Assembly (NCBI GenBank): GCA_900540845.1
Contig: UQHS01000015.1
Location: forward strand, 1-45,879
Length of the DNA: 45,879 nt
Reading direction: 5' to 3'
Source: an uncultured Collinsella sp.
GTDB taxonomy: Bacteria > Actinomycetota > Coriobacteriia > Coriobacteriales > Coriobacteriaceae
Made by a program: the position numbers and the translations under genes. Positions 8,491-16,441 of the stretch are shown here, piece by piece (position 1 is the stretch's first letter; each line of letters starts with the position of its first letter). A model generated the notes under the pieces. That model worked only from the letters and a program-made list of their open reading frames with translations. It was not told the origin of the DNA and searched no databases.

Positions 8491-9301
8491 GGACGAGGTC
8501 CGCAGCGCGGCGGACGAGTACCGTCGTCTTGTGGATGAGGCCGGGCTCGCCCCCGAGGCGCTCCCGGGCGACGCGTTCTTTGGCGAAGGTGCGGATCGCG
8601 AGGCCGTGCTTGCCGATGCCCTGTTGACGAACGCGCCGCAGGACATCAACGAGCTGCAGGAGCTTCGGGCCGCGATGCCTGAGGACGGGCGCCCGCCGCT
8701 TCCCATCGGCGTGCTCCTGTCGGGGTCGGGCACCAACTTGCAGGCCCTCATCGACGCCATCGCCGCGGGCGAGTTGAACGCCGAGATCAAGCTGGTCGTT
8801 GCGAGCCGCCCCTCGGCATATGGCCTCAAGCGCGCGGAGGCGGCCGGCATCCAGACGCTCACGCTGTCCAAGGAGATCTACGCCGACCCTATCCAGGCCG
8901 ACGAGGTTATTGCTCACGAGCTTCTGGCGTGCGGGTGCGAGTACGTGATCATGGCGGGTTATATGCGCATGGTGTACGCCCCGCTGCTCGCCACGTTCCC
9001 CAATCGCGTGATCAACATCCATCCCGCGCTTCTGCCCAGCTTTCAGGGGGCGCATGGCATCCAGGATGCGTTTGACCGCGGCGTGAAGGTCACGGGTGTG
9101 ACCGTGCACATCGCCAACGCCGTGTACGACATGGGCCCGATCATCGCCCAGCGTGCGCTCGTGGTCGAAGAGGGCTGGGACGTGGACACGCTCGAAGAGC
9201 ACATTCACGCCATCGAGCATGTGCTGTACCCGCAGGTCGTGCAGATGCTCGCCGATGGTCGCGTTCATGTGCGCGAGAACTTGACCGTTGAGATTCGCTA
9301 A
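8480..9301 (+). CDS. purN: Phosphoribosylglycinamide formyltransferase (GART) with N-terminal extension
   Basis: Transfers a formyl group from 10-formyl-tetrahydrofolate to GAR in purine synthesis. The transferase domain starts near residue 74 with IGVLLSGSGTNLQALIDAI; the catalytic Asn and His are in VINIHPALLPSF near residue 179 and the Asp is in VYDMGPII. The first 70 residues (DEVRSAADEYRRLVDEAGL) are acidic and helical and are not part of the family; their role is unknown. The ATG lies inside the end of purM with AGGTGA 9 nt upstream, so translation is coupled. Confidence 0.94.
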   Translation: MSSRDEVRSAADEYRRLVDEAGLAPEALPGDAFFGEGADREAVLADALLTNAPQDINELQELRAAMPEDGRPPLPIGVLLSGSGTNLQALIDAIAAGELNAEIKLVVASRPSAYGLKRAEAAGIQTLTLSKEIYADPIQADEVIAHELLACGCEYVIMAGYMRMVYAPLLATFPNRVINIHPALLPSFQGAHGIQDAFDRGVKVTGVTVHIANAVYDMGPIIAQRALVVEEGWDVDTLEEHIHAIEHVLYPQVVQMLADGRVHVRENLTVEIR

Positions 9302-9312
9302 CTATCGTTTGT

Positions 9313-9353
9313 AAGGCGCGCGCCCGGTATACGCTGGGCGCGCGCTTGTGTTT
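9313..9353 (+). terminator. Rho-independent terminator after purN
   Basis: GCGCGCGCCC pairs perfectly with GGGCGCGCGC, extended by AA/TT across a G bulge, and TGTGTTT follows. It ends the purine operon 12 nt after the purN stop. Confidence 0.82.
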
Positions 9354-9629
9354 GAGGGAAACCCTTGGCAATTGAGATTGAGTCTGTGTTGGACGTGGCG
9401 CTCGCCGCCCGTAATCGTGGGGCGAGATCACTTCGACCTTCTCCTGGGAGCGCGGGGTCTTCTGCATGTGCGCATAGGGCTGCGCGCCGCGATTCGCAAA
9501 GGGAAGTGTGTGGGAATGCGCGAAAACGAGCGGTTGGCCGACCTGCGTGTGAGACAATGACCAGACATGTGATGAGAGGTGCCGTCGCTTTGGCGACGAA
9601 CCGTTTGGAACCGCGAAAGAAGATCCCCG
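9354..9629 (+). other. Gene-poor gap with a possibly decayed small ORF
   Basis: No confident gene. From TTG 9365, preceded by GAGGGAAA, a frame reads MAIEIESVLDVALAARNRGA; a neighbouring frame continues in protein-like style (RDHFDLLLGARGLLHVRIG) up to a TGA at 9558-9560. Joined by one frameshift near 9425 they would give a peptide of about 65 aa. This may be a broken gene or chance coding-like sequence in high-GC DNA. Confidence 0.25.
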
Positions 9630-10838
9630 ATGGCAGTAAATAAACGCAGCGCCAAGATCAAGCGCGACCCCGCGCCCGAGAAGGCGCCAACAAAAACTCG
9701 GGTCAAAAAGGAGCGCAAGGAAAAGCTTTCCCATGCGGGCAAAATCGTGCTGGTGTGCATCGGCATCGCGGCCATGCTGCTGTCCGTGACCGCGATGGCA
9801 TGTTCCGGCGTGCTCAACGAGGTTCAGAACAAGGAGGAGTACACGCTCACGGGCGGCGTCGCGGCAACGGTCAATGGGGTCAACATCAAAGAGGACACCG
9901 TCACCACCCAGATCATGAGCCTGCGCAACAGCGCGTATAAGAGCGACAAGGAGTGGGCGACCTATCTGTCTCAGCAAGGCCTGACGCCCGAGAGCTACCG
10001 TGAGAGCGTCATCGACAGTATCGCCCGTCAGTACCTGCTCACCCAAGCGGAGAAGGAGTACAAGATCGCCGTCTCCGAGGATGAGCTCAACAAGGCATGG
10101 GCCGACGTGGTCGACGCATACGGTGGGGATGAGAAGGCCTTCGAGGAGATGATCACCCAGGTGGGCTTTGACAAGGCCTCGTATCTGGAGAACATCAAGA
10201 GCTCGCTTGCGCAGCAAAAGCTCCGCAGCAAGGTCGCCGGGGTCGAGGACCCCACTGACGACGAGGTTGTGGCGTACATCAACGAGAATCTCAGCGTCTA
10301 CAATGACGCCCGCCGCTCTTCGCATATCCTGTTCAAGGTCGAGAGCGACGCGAGTGAGGAGGATTGGAGCAAGGCCGAGGCCAAGGCTCAGAAGGTCCTC
10401 GACAAGCTCAACGCCGGCGAGATTGAATTTGCCGACGCCGCGAAGAAGTATTCCGACGACACGTCTGCCGACGACGGTGGCGATGTGGGCTGGGACAAGC
10501 TCACCACGTTCGTGACGGAGTATCAAGACGCGCTGAACGCCCTGGCTCCGGGTCAGATGAGCGGGCTGGTCAAGACGACCTATGGCTACCACATCATTAT
10601 GTGCACCGAGCAGTTCAACGTGGAGAGCGTGGGATCGATCGACGAGATTCCCGAGGGCATCCGCGAGGCCATCGTCTCCAAGATCAAGAACGGCAAAGAG
10701 GGCGAAGCATATGGCAAGTGGCTGACGGAATACACCGAGGCCGCCGATATCAAGATCAACAAGATGCCCGCCGAGGTGCCGTATAACGTCGATATCGAGA
10801 AGGCGCTTGCCGAGGACGGCGAGGACTCGGCAGAGTAG
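9630..10838 (+). CDS. Membrane-anchored parvulin-type peptidyl-prolyl isomerase (PrsA/SurA-like)
   Basis: Folding helper on the outer face of the membrane. Residues 1-35 are basic (KRSAKIKRDPAPEKAP); residues 37-60 form one hydrophobic anchor ending in TAMAC, which resembles a weak lipobox; a SurA-like N domain (ATVNGVNIKEDTV) follows. The parvulin domain covers about residues 225-330, from RRSSHILFKVESDA to GQMSGLVKTTYGYHIIMC. The tail ends in an acidic run. I choose ATG 9630 because the upstream 17 codons are atypical and GAAAGAAG lies before it. Secreted PrsA-like proteins usually fold exported enzymes; the client is unknown. Confidence 0.87.
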   Translation: MAVNKRSAKIKRDPAPEKAPTKTRVKKERKEKLSHAGKIVLVCIGIAAMLLSVTAMACSGVLNEVQNKEEYTLTGGVAATVNGVNIKEDTVTTQIMSLRNSAYKSDKEWATYLSQQGLTPESYRESVIDSIARQYLLTQAEKEYKIAVSEDELNKAWADVVDAYGGDEKAFEEMITQVGFDKASYLENIKSSLAQQKLRSKVAGVEDPTDDEVVAYINENLSVYNDARRSSHILFKVESDASEEDWSKAEAKAQKVLDKLNAGEIEFADAAKKYSDDTSADDGGDVGWDKLTTFVTEYQDALNALAPGQMSGLVKTTYGYHIIMCTEQFNVESVGSIDEIPEGIREAIVSKIKNGKEGEAYGKWLTEYTEAADIKINKMPAEVPYNVDIEKALAEDGEDSAE

Positions 10839-10952
10839 CGCGGGCGGCGTCGAAGTGCGGGACGGATGCCCTGCGCATCGGCGCTAAAGTGGAACAGGTT
10901 GGGGCTGCACGGCGATAGATGTGCTTGCGGTCTGTTATCGAAGGAGGGTTCA

Positions 10953-11399
10953 ATGACGTACGAAGAGCTTCACGCCGAGATGGTTGCGGCCATGAAGGCC
11001 AAGGACAAGGCGCGCCTGGGCGTGACGCGTCTGGTGCTGGGCGAGCTGAAGAACGCCGCGTCGCGCGGCGGCGCCCATGAGATCACCGAGGAAGAGGTGA
11101 CGGCGCAGATCAAGCGCACGCTTAAGCAGACGAATGAGACCCTCGAGATGTCTGAGAAGGCGGGCAACAACGAGGAGCGCACCGAGAACCTGCGCGCTCA
11201 GGTCGAGATCCTCCAGAGCCTGCTTCCCGCTCAGGTTTCCGGCGACGAGCTGGCGGCGCTGATCGAGCAGGTCATCGCTGAGGTGGGTGCGGAGTCCAAG
11301 AAGGATATGGGCCGCGTGATGGGCGCGCTGACGAAGGCGACCAACGGCAATTTTGACAAGCCCGCCGCGGCGCAGATGATTGGCGCTCGCTTGGCGTAA
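10953..11399 (+). CDS. GatB/YqeY domain protein
   Basis: A 148-aa all-helical protein of the YqeY family, related to the tail domain of the amidotransferase subunit GatB, which contacts tRNA. The motif MKAKDKARLGVTRLVLGELKN at the start and the ending GRVMGALTKATNGNFDKPAAAQMI are typical. The start is set by a strong AAGGAGGG 4 nt before ATG. Its exact cellular role is unknown; tRNA-linked quality control is the usual guess. It appears to have its own transcript and ends in a composite hairpin terminator. Confidence 0.92.
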   Translation: MTYEELHAEMVAAMKAKDKARLGVTRLVLGELKNAASRGGAHEITEEEVTAQIKRTLKQTNETLEMSEKAGNNEERTENLRAQVEILQSLLPAQVSGDELAALIEQVIAEVGAESKKDMGRVMGALTKATNGNFDKPAAAQMIGARLA

Positions 11400-11408
11400 G
11401 CAACAACG

Positions 11409-11521
11409 TGCGCAATCCGGGGACGGGTGCGAGATTGCACATTGTGCGTGAGGCAGCAGGACGAGATCCTGCTGTCTTTTTTGATGCATGTGCAATCTCG
11501 CACCCGTCCCCGGATTGCGCA
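11409..11521. repeat. 34-bp perfect inverted repeat enclosing a terminator
   Basis: The arms 11409-11442 and 11488-11521 are exact reverse complements over 34 bp (core GGGGACGGGTGCGAGATTGC). Between them sits a separate 8-bp hairpin with its own T run. The RNA could fold into one very long stem with the terminator at its tip. Such a long perfect stem is unusual for a terminator and suggests a mobile or amplified palindrome; whether it recurs elsewhere in the genome cannot be seen here. Confidence 0.85.
11452..11482 (+). terminator. Rho-independent terminator inside the long palindrome
   Basis: CAGCAGGA and TCCTGCTG form an 8-bp stem with loop CGAGA, followed by TCTTTTTT. It ends the YqeY-family transcript. 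Confidence 0.85.
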
Positions 11522-11557
11522 TACGCGCCTGAACCAAGCGAATCGTTCGAAAAGTAC

Positions 11558-11607
11558 TTGCACTGTGTATAGGTATGTATATACTGTACTTATCGAGTAT
11601 ACACAGT
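11558..11607 (+). promoter_or_regulatory. Promoter with inverted-repeat operator of the GntR/ABC operon
   Basis: A -35 TTGCAC (11558-11563) and a -10 TATACT (11580-11585) lie 16 bp apart. A perfect 10-bp inverted repeat ACTGTGTATA (11562-11571) and TATACACAGT (11598-11607) brackets the -10, with the smaller palindrome GTATATAC between. YtrA-type GntR regulators commonly bind such TGTGTATA-type repeats, so autoregulation by the next gene is the simple reading. Confidence 0.75.
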
Positions 11608-11697
11608 ATGCTCGGTTACGGTCGACCCATGACGTCTGGGAGCGACCGCAGCGCGGTGGGGACGCCCAACGCGCAGACGGGAAGGGAACAGTGATTC

Positions 11698-12075
11698 GTG
11701 GAAATCATCATTTCGAATTCGAGCAATCAGCCAATCTACGAGCAGATTGTCCGGCAAATCAAAAGCCAGATCATGGCGGGCGACCTAACGGCGGGCGAAC
11801 AACTCCCCTCCATTCGCGCGCTCGCCAACAGCCTGCGCGTGAGTGCAATCACCACCAAGCGCGCCTATGCCGACCTCGAGTCTCAAGGGTTTATCGAGAC
11901 CGTGCAAGGCAAGGGCAGTTTTGTGGCGGGCGGTAACGATGAGCTGCTGCGTGAGGAGCGCCTGCTCGAGATCGAGGGGCGTCTTGCTCAGGCGATTGAC
12001 GCCGGGCGCGGCCTCGGACTGGCCGATGAGGACCTGATCGAGATGATGAGAACCCTCTTGGAGAGTGACGACTAA
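11698..12075 (+). CDS. GntR-family regulator, YtrA subfamily
   Basis: A 125-aa transcription regulator: a winged helix-turn-helix at residues 8-75 (PIYEQIVRQIKSQIMAG, LPSIRALANSLRVSAITTKRAY, VQGKGSFV) and a short helical tail without a ligand domain, as in YtrA proteins that control ABC transporters. Start GTG 11698 has GGAAGGGA upstream. The ABC ATPase gene begins at the base after the stop, so regulator and transporter are co-transcribed. The operator at 11562-11607 is its likely target. The inducing signal is unknown; family members often respond to cell-wall antibiotics. Confidence 0.92.
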   Translation: MEIIISNSSNQPIYEQIVRQIKSQIMAGDLTAGEQLPSIRALANSLRVSAITTKRAYADLESQGFIETVQGKGSFVAGGNDELLREERLLEIEGRLAQAIDAGRGLGLADEDLIEMMRTLLESDD

Positions 12076-13074
12076 ATGACTGCACAGAACACTGGCGGCA
12101 TGCGGGCGACGAGCCAGGTGGAGCTTGGCGCCGTGTCCGCTCCGCTTATCGAGGCTTGTGGCCTCACCAAGCACTATGACGGCTTTAGCCTGCAGGGCGT
12201 GTGCCTTGCGGTGGAGCCCGGGCAGATCGTGGGGTTTATCGGCCAAAACGGCGCGGGCAAGTCGACGACCATCAAGGCCCTGCTCGGCCTTATCGGTGTC
12301 GACGCGGGCGAGGCGCGCATCCTGGGCGTTTCGTCACATGAACTTTCGGGGGCGCGCTCCGATATGAAGGAGCGCATCGGCGTGGTGTTCGACACCGTAT
12401 CGATGCCGCCGCACATTAAGATCGCCGAGATCAGCAAGCTCATGGCTCGAGCGTATAACACCTGGGATCAGGTGGCGTTTGAGGGGCATCTTCGCCATTT
12501 CAAGCTCGATGCCGGCAAGACCGTGAAGGAGCTTTCCCGCGGCATGGGCATGAAGCTGAGCCTGGCCTGCGCCCTTGCGCACGACCCGCAGGTGCTTATC
12601 TTGGACGAGGCGACGGCGGGGCTCGACCCGATGGCGCGCGACGAGGTGCTCGACATGCTGCGCGACTTCGTGGCGGAGGAGGACGCCGCCGGCAACCCCG
12701 TGCACGCGGTCCTCATGAGCAGCCATATCACGAGCGATCTCGACAAAATCGCCGACGAGGTCGTGTGCATCGACGAGGGGCGCATCATGTTCAGTTGCGC
12801 CAAGGACGAGATCTGCGACCTCATGGGCGTGGCGCGTTGCCGCGCGGTTGAGGTTGAGCAGGTGCTCGAGAGTCCCGACGCTCCGGCGGAGGTGCGCGTG
12901 CTTCACCATGACTACGGGATCGACGTGCTCATTCCCGACCGTTTTGAGTTCATGCGCGCGTATCCCGACATCCCGTGCGATCGCGTGTCGATTGACGACT
13001 ACATGGCGCTCATGCTCAAGGGCGCGGTGCTGCACCCGCGCGGTGGCGCCCGGAAAGGCGGTGATGTGCGATGA
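12076..13074 (+). CDS. ABC transporter ATP-binding protein
   Basis: Cytoplasmic ATPase of an ABC-2-type exporter. Walker A is GQNGAGKSTT near residue 56, the signature region reads LSRGMGMKLSLACALA, Walker B is VLILDEAT near residue 173 followed by AGLDPMARDE, and the switch His is in SSHITSDL. At 332 aa it has a C-terminal part of about 100 residues beyond the core, as in YtrB/BcrA-like ATPases. It works with the permease encoded next, with which it overlaps by 4 nt, and is controlled by the preceding GntR gene. The substrate cannot be told from sequence. Confidence 0.93.
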   Translation: MTAQNTGGMRATSQVELGAVSAPLIEACGLTKHYDGFSLQGVCLAVEPGQIVGFIGQNGAGKSTTIKALLGLIGVDAGEARILGVSSHELSGARSDMKERIGVVFDTVSMPPHIKIAEISKLMARAYNTWDQVAFEGHLRHFKLDAGKTVKELSRGMGMKLSLACALAHDPQVLILDEATAGLDPMARDEVLDMLRDFVAEEDAAGNPVHAVLMSSHITSDLDKIADEVVCIDEGRIMFSCAKDEICDLMGVARCRAVEVEQVLESPDAPAEVRVLHHDYGIDVLIPDRFEFMRAYPDIPCDRVSIDDYMALMLKGAVLHPRGGARKGGDVR

Positions 13075-13781
13075 TGCGCATGGTCAAGATGGAGCTCGTC
13101 GTGTTTGGGCAGTACCTCAGGCAGCTGACGTTCAGCATCCTGTTCATGGCGGTGTGCTTTGCGGCGGGCACGGGCAGCACCTCGGCGCTGCCGGGGATCA
13201 TCTTCATGATGGGGATGTTCAGCCTGTCCAACAGCGCGAGCCATTATGACGAGCAGAACGATTGGGCCGGGTTTCGCCTGACGATGCCGGTGTCGCGCAG
13301 GGATGTTGTGCTCGGCCGGTACTTGTTCGTGATTGCGGGCGCGCTTGTCGTCTCGCTGCTCGTTGCGGTGATGGCGCTCGTTCTGTCCATGCTGGCCGAT
13401 GCGTCGGCGCTGCCCGAGGTGATCGCGAGCGTGGCGCGCCTCGACACGGACGCGCTCCAGGCGGGGATGTTCACGTTCTCGTTCTGCGGGGCCATGGGGT
13501 TCATCATCGCCTCGGTGTCCATGCCGGTGTTCTTCAAATTCGGCCAGACCAAAGCGACGCAGTGGCTGCCGTTCATCATGATGTTTTTGGGTGTGGCGCC
13601 CTTTATGGTCGTTGGATTTTTGGGCGAGGAGGCCATCGGCGCGCTGGAGCAGGCGATGTCGTTTGCGGAGACGCCTGAGGGGCTGGCCGCGTTTTCCGCG
13701 GGCGCATGCGCGTTCGGCCTTGCATGCTATATCGTGAGCGCATTGGTGTCGCTGCGCGTGTATAAGGGGCGCGACCTGTAA
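13071..13781 (+). CDS. ABC-2-type transporter permease
   Basis: A 236-aa membrane protein with about six hydrophobic segments (for example LTFSILFMAVCFAAGTGS, YLFVIAGALVVSLLVAV, FIMMFLGVAPFMVVGFLG). A cytoplasmic loop after the second segment reads SASHYDEQNDWAGFRLTMPVSRRDVVLGRYL, the coupling-loop style of ABC-2 permeases. It overlaps the ATPase gene (ATGATG) and ends the operon at the hairpin at 13821. Role: export or membrane-stress response; substrate unknown. Confidence 0.88.
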   Translation: MMRMVKMELVVFGQYLRQLTFSILFMAVCFAAGTGSTSALPGIIFMMGMFSLSNSASHYDEQNDWAGFRLTMPVSRRDVVLGRYLFVIAGALVVSLLVAVMALVLSMLADASALPEVIASVARLDTDALQAGMFTFSFCGAMGFIIASVSMPVFFKFGQTKATQWLPFIMMFLGVAPFMVVGFLGEEAIGALEQAMSFAETPEGLAAFSAGACAFGLACYIVSALVSLRVYKGRDL

Positions 13782-13820
13782 TCCCCTGCTATTGCTGTTT
13801 TGGAGAGTTGCTCCCGTGAA

Positions 13821-13856
13821 ATTCGCCCCCGGCACCAAAGGGTACCGGGGGCGAAT
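13821..13856. terminator. Bidirectional hairpin between convergent genes
   Basis: ATTCGCCCCCGG and CCGGGGGCGAAT form a perfect 12-bp stem with a 12-nt loop. It lies between the convergent permease and LTA-synthase-like genes and probably serves both, although neither side has a strong T run. Confidence 0.75.
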
Positions 13857-13862
13857 GCCATG

Positions 13863-16229
13863 CTACTTGATCTGCGTCGTGCCTGGGGCGAGGTTCGGGT
13901 CGGTCTCGTTCGCGGCGCTCTGATGGAGCTTGGTGTAGACGTCCTTACCGTCGCCGAACAGCTCGTAGTACTGGATCGTCGCGTAGTCCGCGCGCGCCTC
14001 GAGCGCCTTTTGCAGCGTGGTCTCCATGCCGGGGACATCGCTGGCGTTGTTGTCGCTCTTGGTGCTCGACAAGAACACGGTGCCGGCGGAATCGAGGTAG
14101 CCGGTGGTGTTGATGGCGGGCAGGTCGCGGCGCAGCATGATCTGGGCCTTCTGGAAATTGGTGAGCGGCGCGCCGATGATGTTCAAGAGCTCAGTGCCGA
14201 GGTAGTTGGTCGAGAGGTCGTCGACTTCGCTCGTCTGATTGTTGCCGGCGACGTCGTAATTCGCCCAGATGAGGTAGTCGGTCGTCCAGAGGCGCATGTT
14301 GTGCTGGGCCTTGTCCTCGTCGGTGAACCAGCGGTTGTTGTACTTGTCGGGGAAGAACGGCTGGTGATCGCCGAAGAACACCACGACAACGGGGCGGTCG
14401 AGCTGGCGCAGCTTGCCGATGAATTCCTCAAGCGCGCGGTCGGACTCCTCGATGAGGGACAGGTACTCGTTGACCTCGCTGTTGCTGATGCCGTCGATGA
14501 GGTAATTGTTGAGCTTGTCGGGCGGGAGCAGGCCGGTGTCGTAGCCGGAGTGGTTCTGCATGGTGACGTCGAAGATAAACTGCGGGTCGTCGTTGGCCTC
14601 AAGCATCTCGAGGATCTTGTCGTAGGTCGCCTCGTCGGTCACCATGCCGCGCAGTTTGTCGGCGTTTTGGAAATCCTCGATAGCCATGAACTGGTCGAAG
14701 CCAAAGCCCGCGTAGACGTTCTCGCGGTTCCAGTTGGTGGCGTGGTTGGGGTGCATGGCCGTGGTGGTGTAGCCGAGCTGCTTGAACTGCTCGGCGAGGT
14801 TTTTGGTTTCGGCGAGGTCGTAGATGGTGTAGGGATACACGCCCGAGCCGAGGTAGGACATCGAGTTGCCGGTGAGGAACTCGAACTCGGTGTTGCAGGT
14901 GCCGCCGCCGTAGGCGCTCACGTACAGGGTGCCGCGCGCGAGCGTGTCGGAGAGGCTCTTGAAGAACTGCGGACCGTCGTAGCCGGCGTGCATGTTCTGG
15001 TAGATGGAGAGGTCGGCGAAGGTCTCGTTCATGATGGCGATGACCGTGGGCTTTTCCTGGTCGAACTGCTCGACGGCCTGCACGCGGTTATGCGAGATGC
15101 CCTCGCTGTCGTCGTACTCGCCGGCGAGCTGGTTTTCGAGCTGCTCGGCCGCGTCCATGCTGTAGTCCTCGGGCACGGGAGGCTTGATGGTCTGCGCGGA
15201 CGAGATGAAGGTGGGGATGAAGCCCTGGCGGTAGTAGCTCTCAAGCGGGCGCCAGGTATACACGGTGATGTTGAGGGTGTTGTAGTAGTCGATGATGGTG
15301 ACGTGCGCCGCGACGCCACCGATGCACAGGGCGCCCACCAGCAGGTTGGTGAGGAGCACCTTGCGGATGCGCTGCGCCTTGGGGGTGCGGAACTCCGAGG
15401 CGAGCGAGCACAGGAACATGGACACGGCGAGCAGGGCCATTCCGTAGAGGCCGAAGGCGCTGAAGATGTAGGTGAAGCCGCCGCTGACCGCCGCCGCGGT
15501 GCCCAGGGCGGAGAGGTCGGCGGGCTGGATGGGCATGGACTTGAACGTGATGACGAAGAACTGCGCCATGCCGATGCCCCAGCAGATCACCGCGATGACC
15601 GCGGGAGCGACGCCGCGACGCTGGAAGAGGTGGTACACGCCGACCATGACGGCGCTGATGAGCGACCACTCGAGGAGCAGGCAGAGCGGGTAGGCCCAGG
15701 TGAGGTCATGGTTGGACGGGATCTCGAGGCCGAGCATGGCGAAGAGGCCCGCAACAAGCAGGATGCCGATGCGCACGGCGAGCGGCGTGTGCAGGCGCAG
15801 GGACGCGGCGTGGCCCAGGCTGCGGAGGCGCTTGCCCACGCGGCCGACGAGAGTGAGGTCCTCGGGCTTGGAGATGCGATTGCGGCAGCTGTCGTACTTG
15901 TCGCATGCGGCGCAGTTGGGGATGAAGGTGCGCTGTGCGGCGCGCTCACCGCGCTCGATGTAGGCGGTGACGCGCGTCCAAACGACGTCATGGGCAAAGC
16001 TTCCCCATGCGCAGGCAACGAGCACGGAGTTGAGAACGATGGGCGAGAAGATGTCATCCGGCGCCATACCCGCCATGCCGAGCCCGGCGGTGATGCCTTG
16101 CATCACGCAAAAGGCGATGCCCCAGGAGAACCCGGTGCGGTCGCCCGACTCCTTGCGGCGGAGTACTTCGCGTCGGCCGAGGTAGGCCGACGCGGCGAGG
16201 GCAATGAGCGAGACTGCGGCTGTGAACAT
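13863..16229 (-). CDS. LTA synthase / phosphoglycerol transferase-like membrane sulfatase
   Basis: Membrane enzyme of the LtaS/MdoB alkaline-phosphatase superfamily that likely adds phosphoglycerol-type groups to a cell-envelope polymer. The first 350 or so residues hold several membrane segments; the extracellular sulfatase domain follows, with NETFADLSIYQ near residue 400 (metal site), nucleophile Thr444 in GGGTCNTEFEF, and DHQPFF near 630. Between two N-terminal membrane segments lies a cysteine cluster, NCAACDKYDSC (Cys106, 109, 115), not usual in LtaS and possibly metal-binding. Start ATG 16229 has AGAGGT upstream. At 788 aa it is longer than LtaS. The acceptor polymer is unknown. Confidence 0.85.
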   Translation of the reverse strand: MFTAAVSLIALAASAYLGRREVLRRKESGDRTGFSWGIAFCVMQGITAGLGMAGMAPDDIFSPIVLNSVLVACAWGSFAHDVVWTRVTAYIERGERAAQRTFIPNCAACDKYDSCRNRISKPEDLTLVGRVGKRLRSLGHAASLRLHTPLAVRIGILLVAGLFAMLGLEIPSNHDLTWAYPLCLLLEWSLISAVMVGVYHLFQRRGVAPAVIAVICWGIGMAQFFVITFKSMPIQPADLSALGTAAAVSGGFTYIFSAFGLYGMALLAVSMFLCSLASEFRTPKAQRIRKVLLTNLLVGALCIGGVAAHVTIIDYYNTLNITVYTWRPLESYYRQGFIPTFISSAQTIKPPVPEDYSMDAAEQLENQLAGEYDDSEGISHNRVQAVEQFDQEKPTVIAIMNETFADLSIYQNMHAGYDGPQFFKSLSDTLARGTLYVSAYGGGTCNTEFEFLTGNSMSYLGSGVYPYTIYDLAETKNLAEQFKQLGYTTTAMHPNHATNWNRENVYAGFGFDQFMAIEDFQNADKLRGMVTDEATYDKILEMLEANDDPQFIFDVTMQNHSGYDTGLLPPDKLNNYLIDGISNSEVNEYLSLIEESDRALEEFIGKLRQLDRPVVVVFFGDHQPFFPDKYNNRWFTDEDKAQHNMRLWTTDYLIWANYDVAGNNQTSEVDDLSTNYLGTELLNIIGAPLTNFQKAQIMLRRDLPAINTTGYLDSAGTVFLSSTKSDNNASDVPGMETTLQKALEARADYATIQYYELFGDGKDVYTKLHQSAANETDPNLAPGTTQIK

Positions 16230-16441
16230 ATGTCGACCTCTTCTGCATAAACAAAATGGCGAGCGTAGCGCACAAAATTGAGCGCGCGTTTACATTGCGA
16301 AGATGACCCTTTGATACAAAGATTCGGCAACAAGGGTACATAGTACCTATCGTTTGTCGATATTTGGTCGATAAGCTGCGGTTTAGCGCGGTTTCCATAG
16401 AATGGTCCGAGAAGTATAAGGAACCTGTAAGAGGAGGGGCA

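Noticed and set aside
13800..16250. An 816-codon open frame on the forward strand
   Set aside because: It lies antisense to the LTA-synthase-like gene, is Val/Glu-repetitive and has no family motifs; such mirror frames are expected in high-GC DNA.
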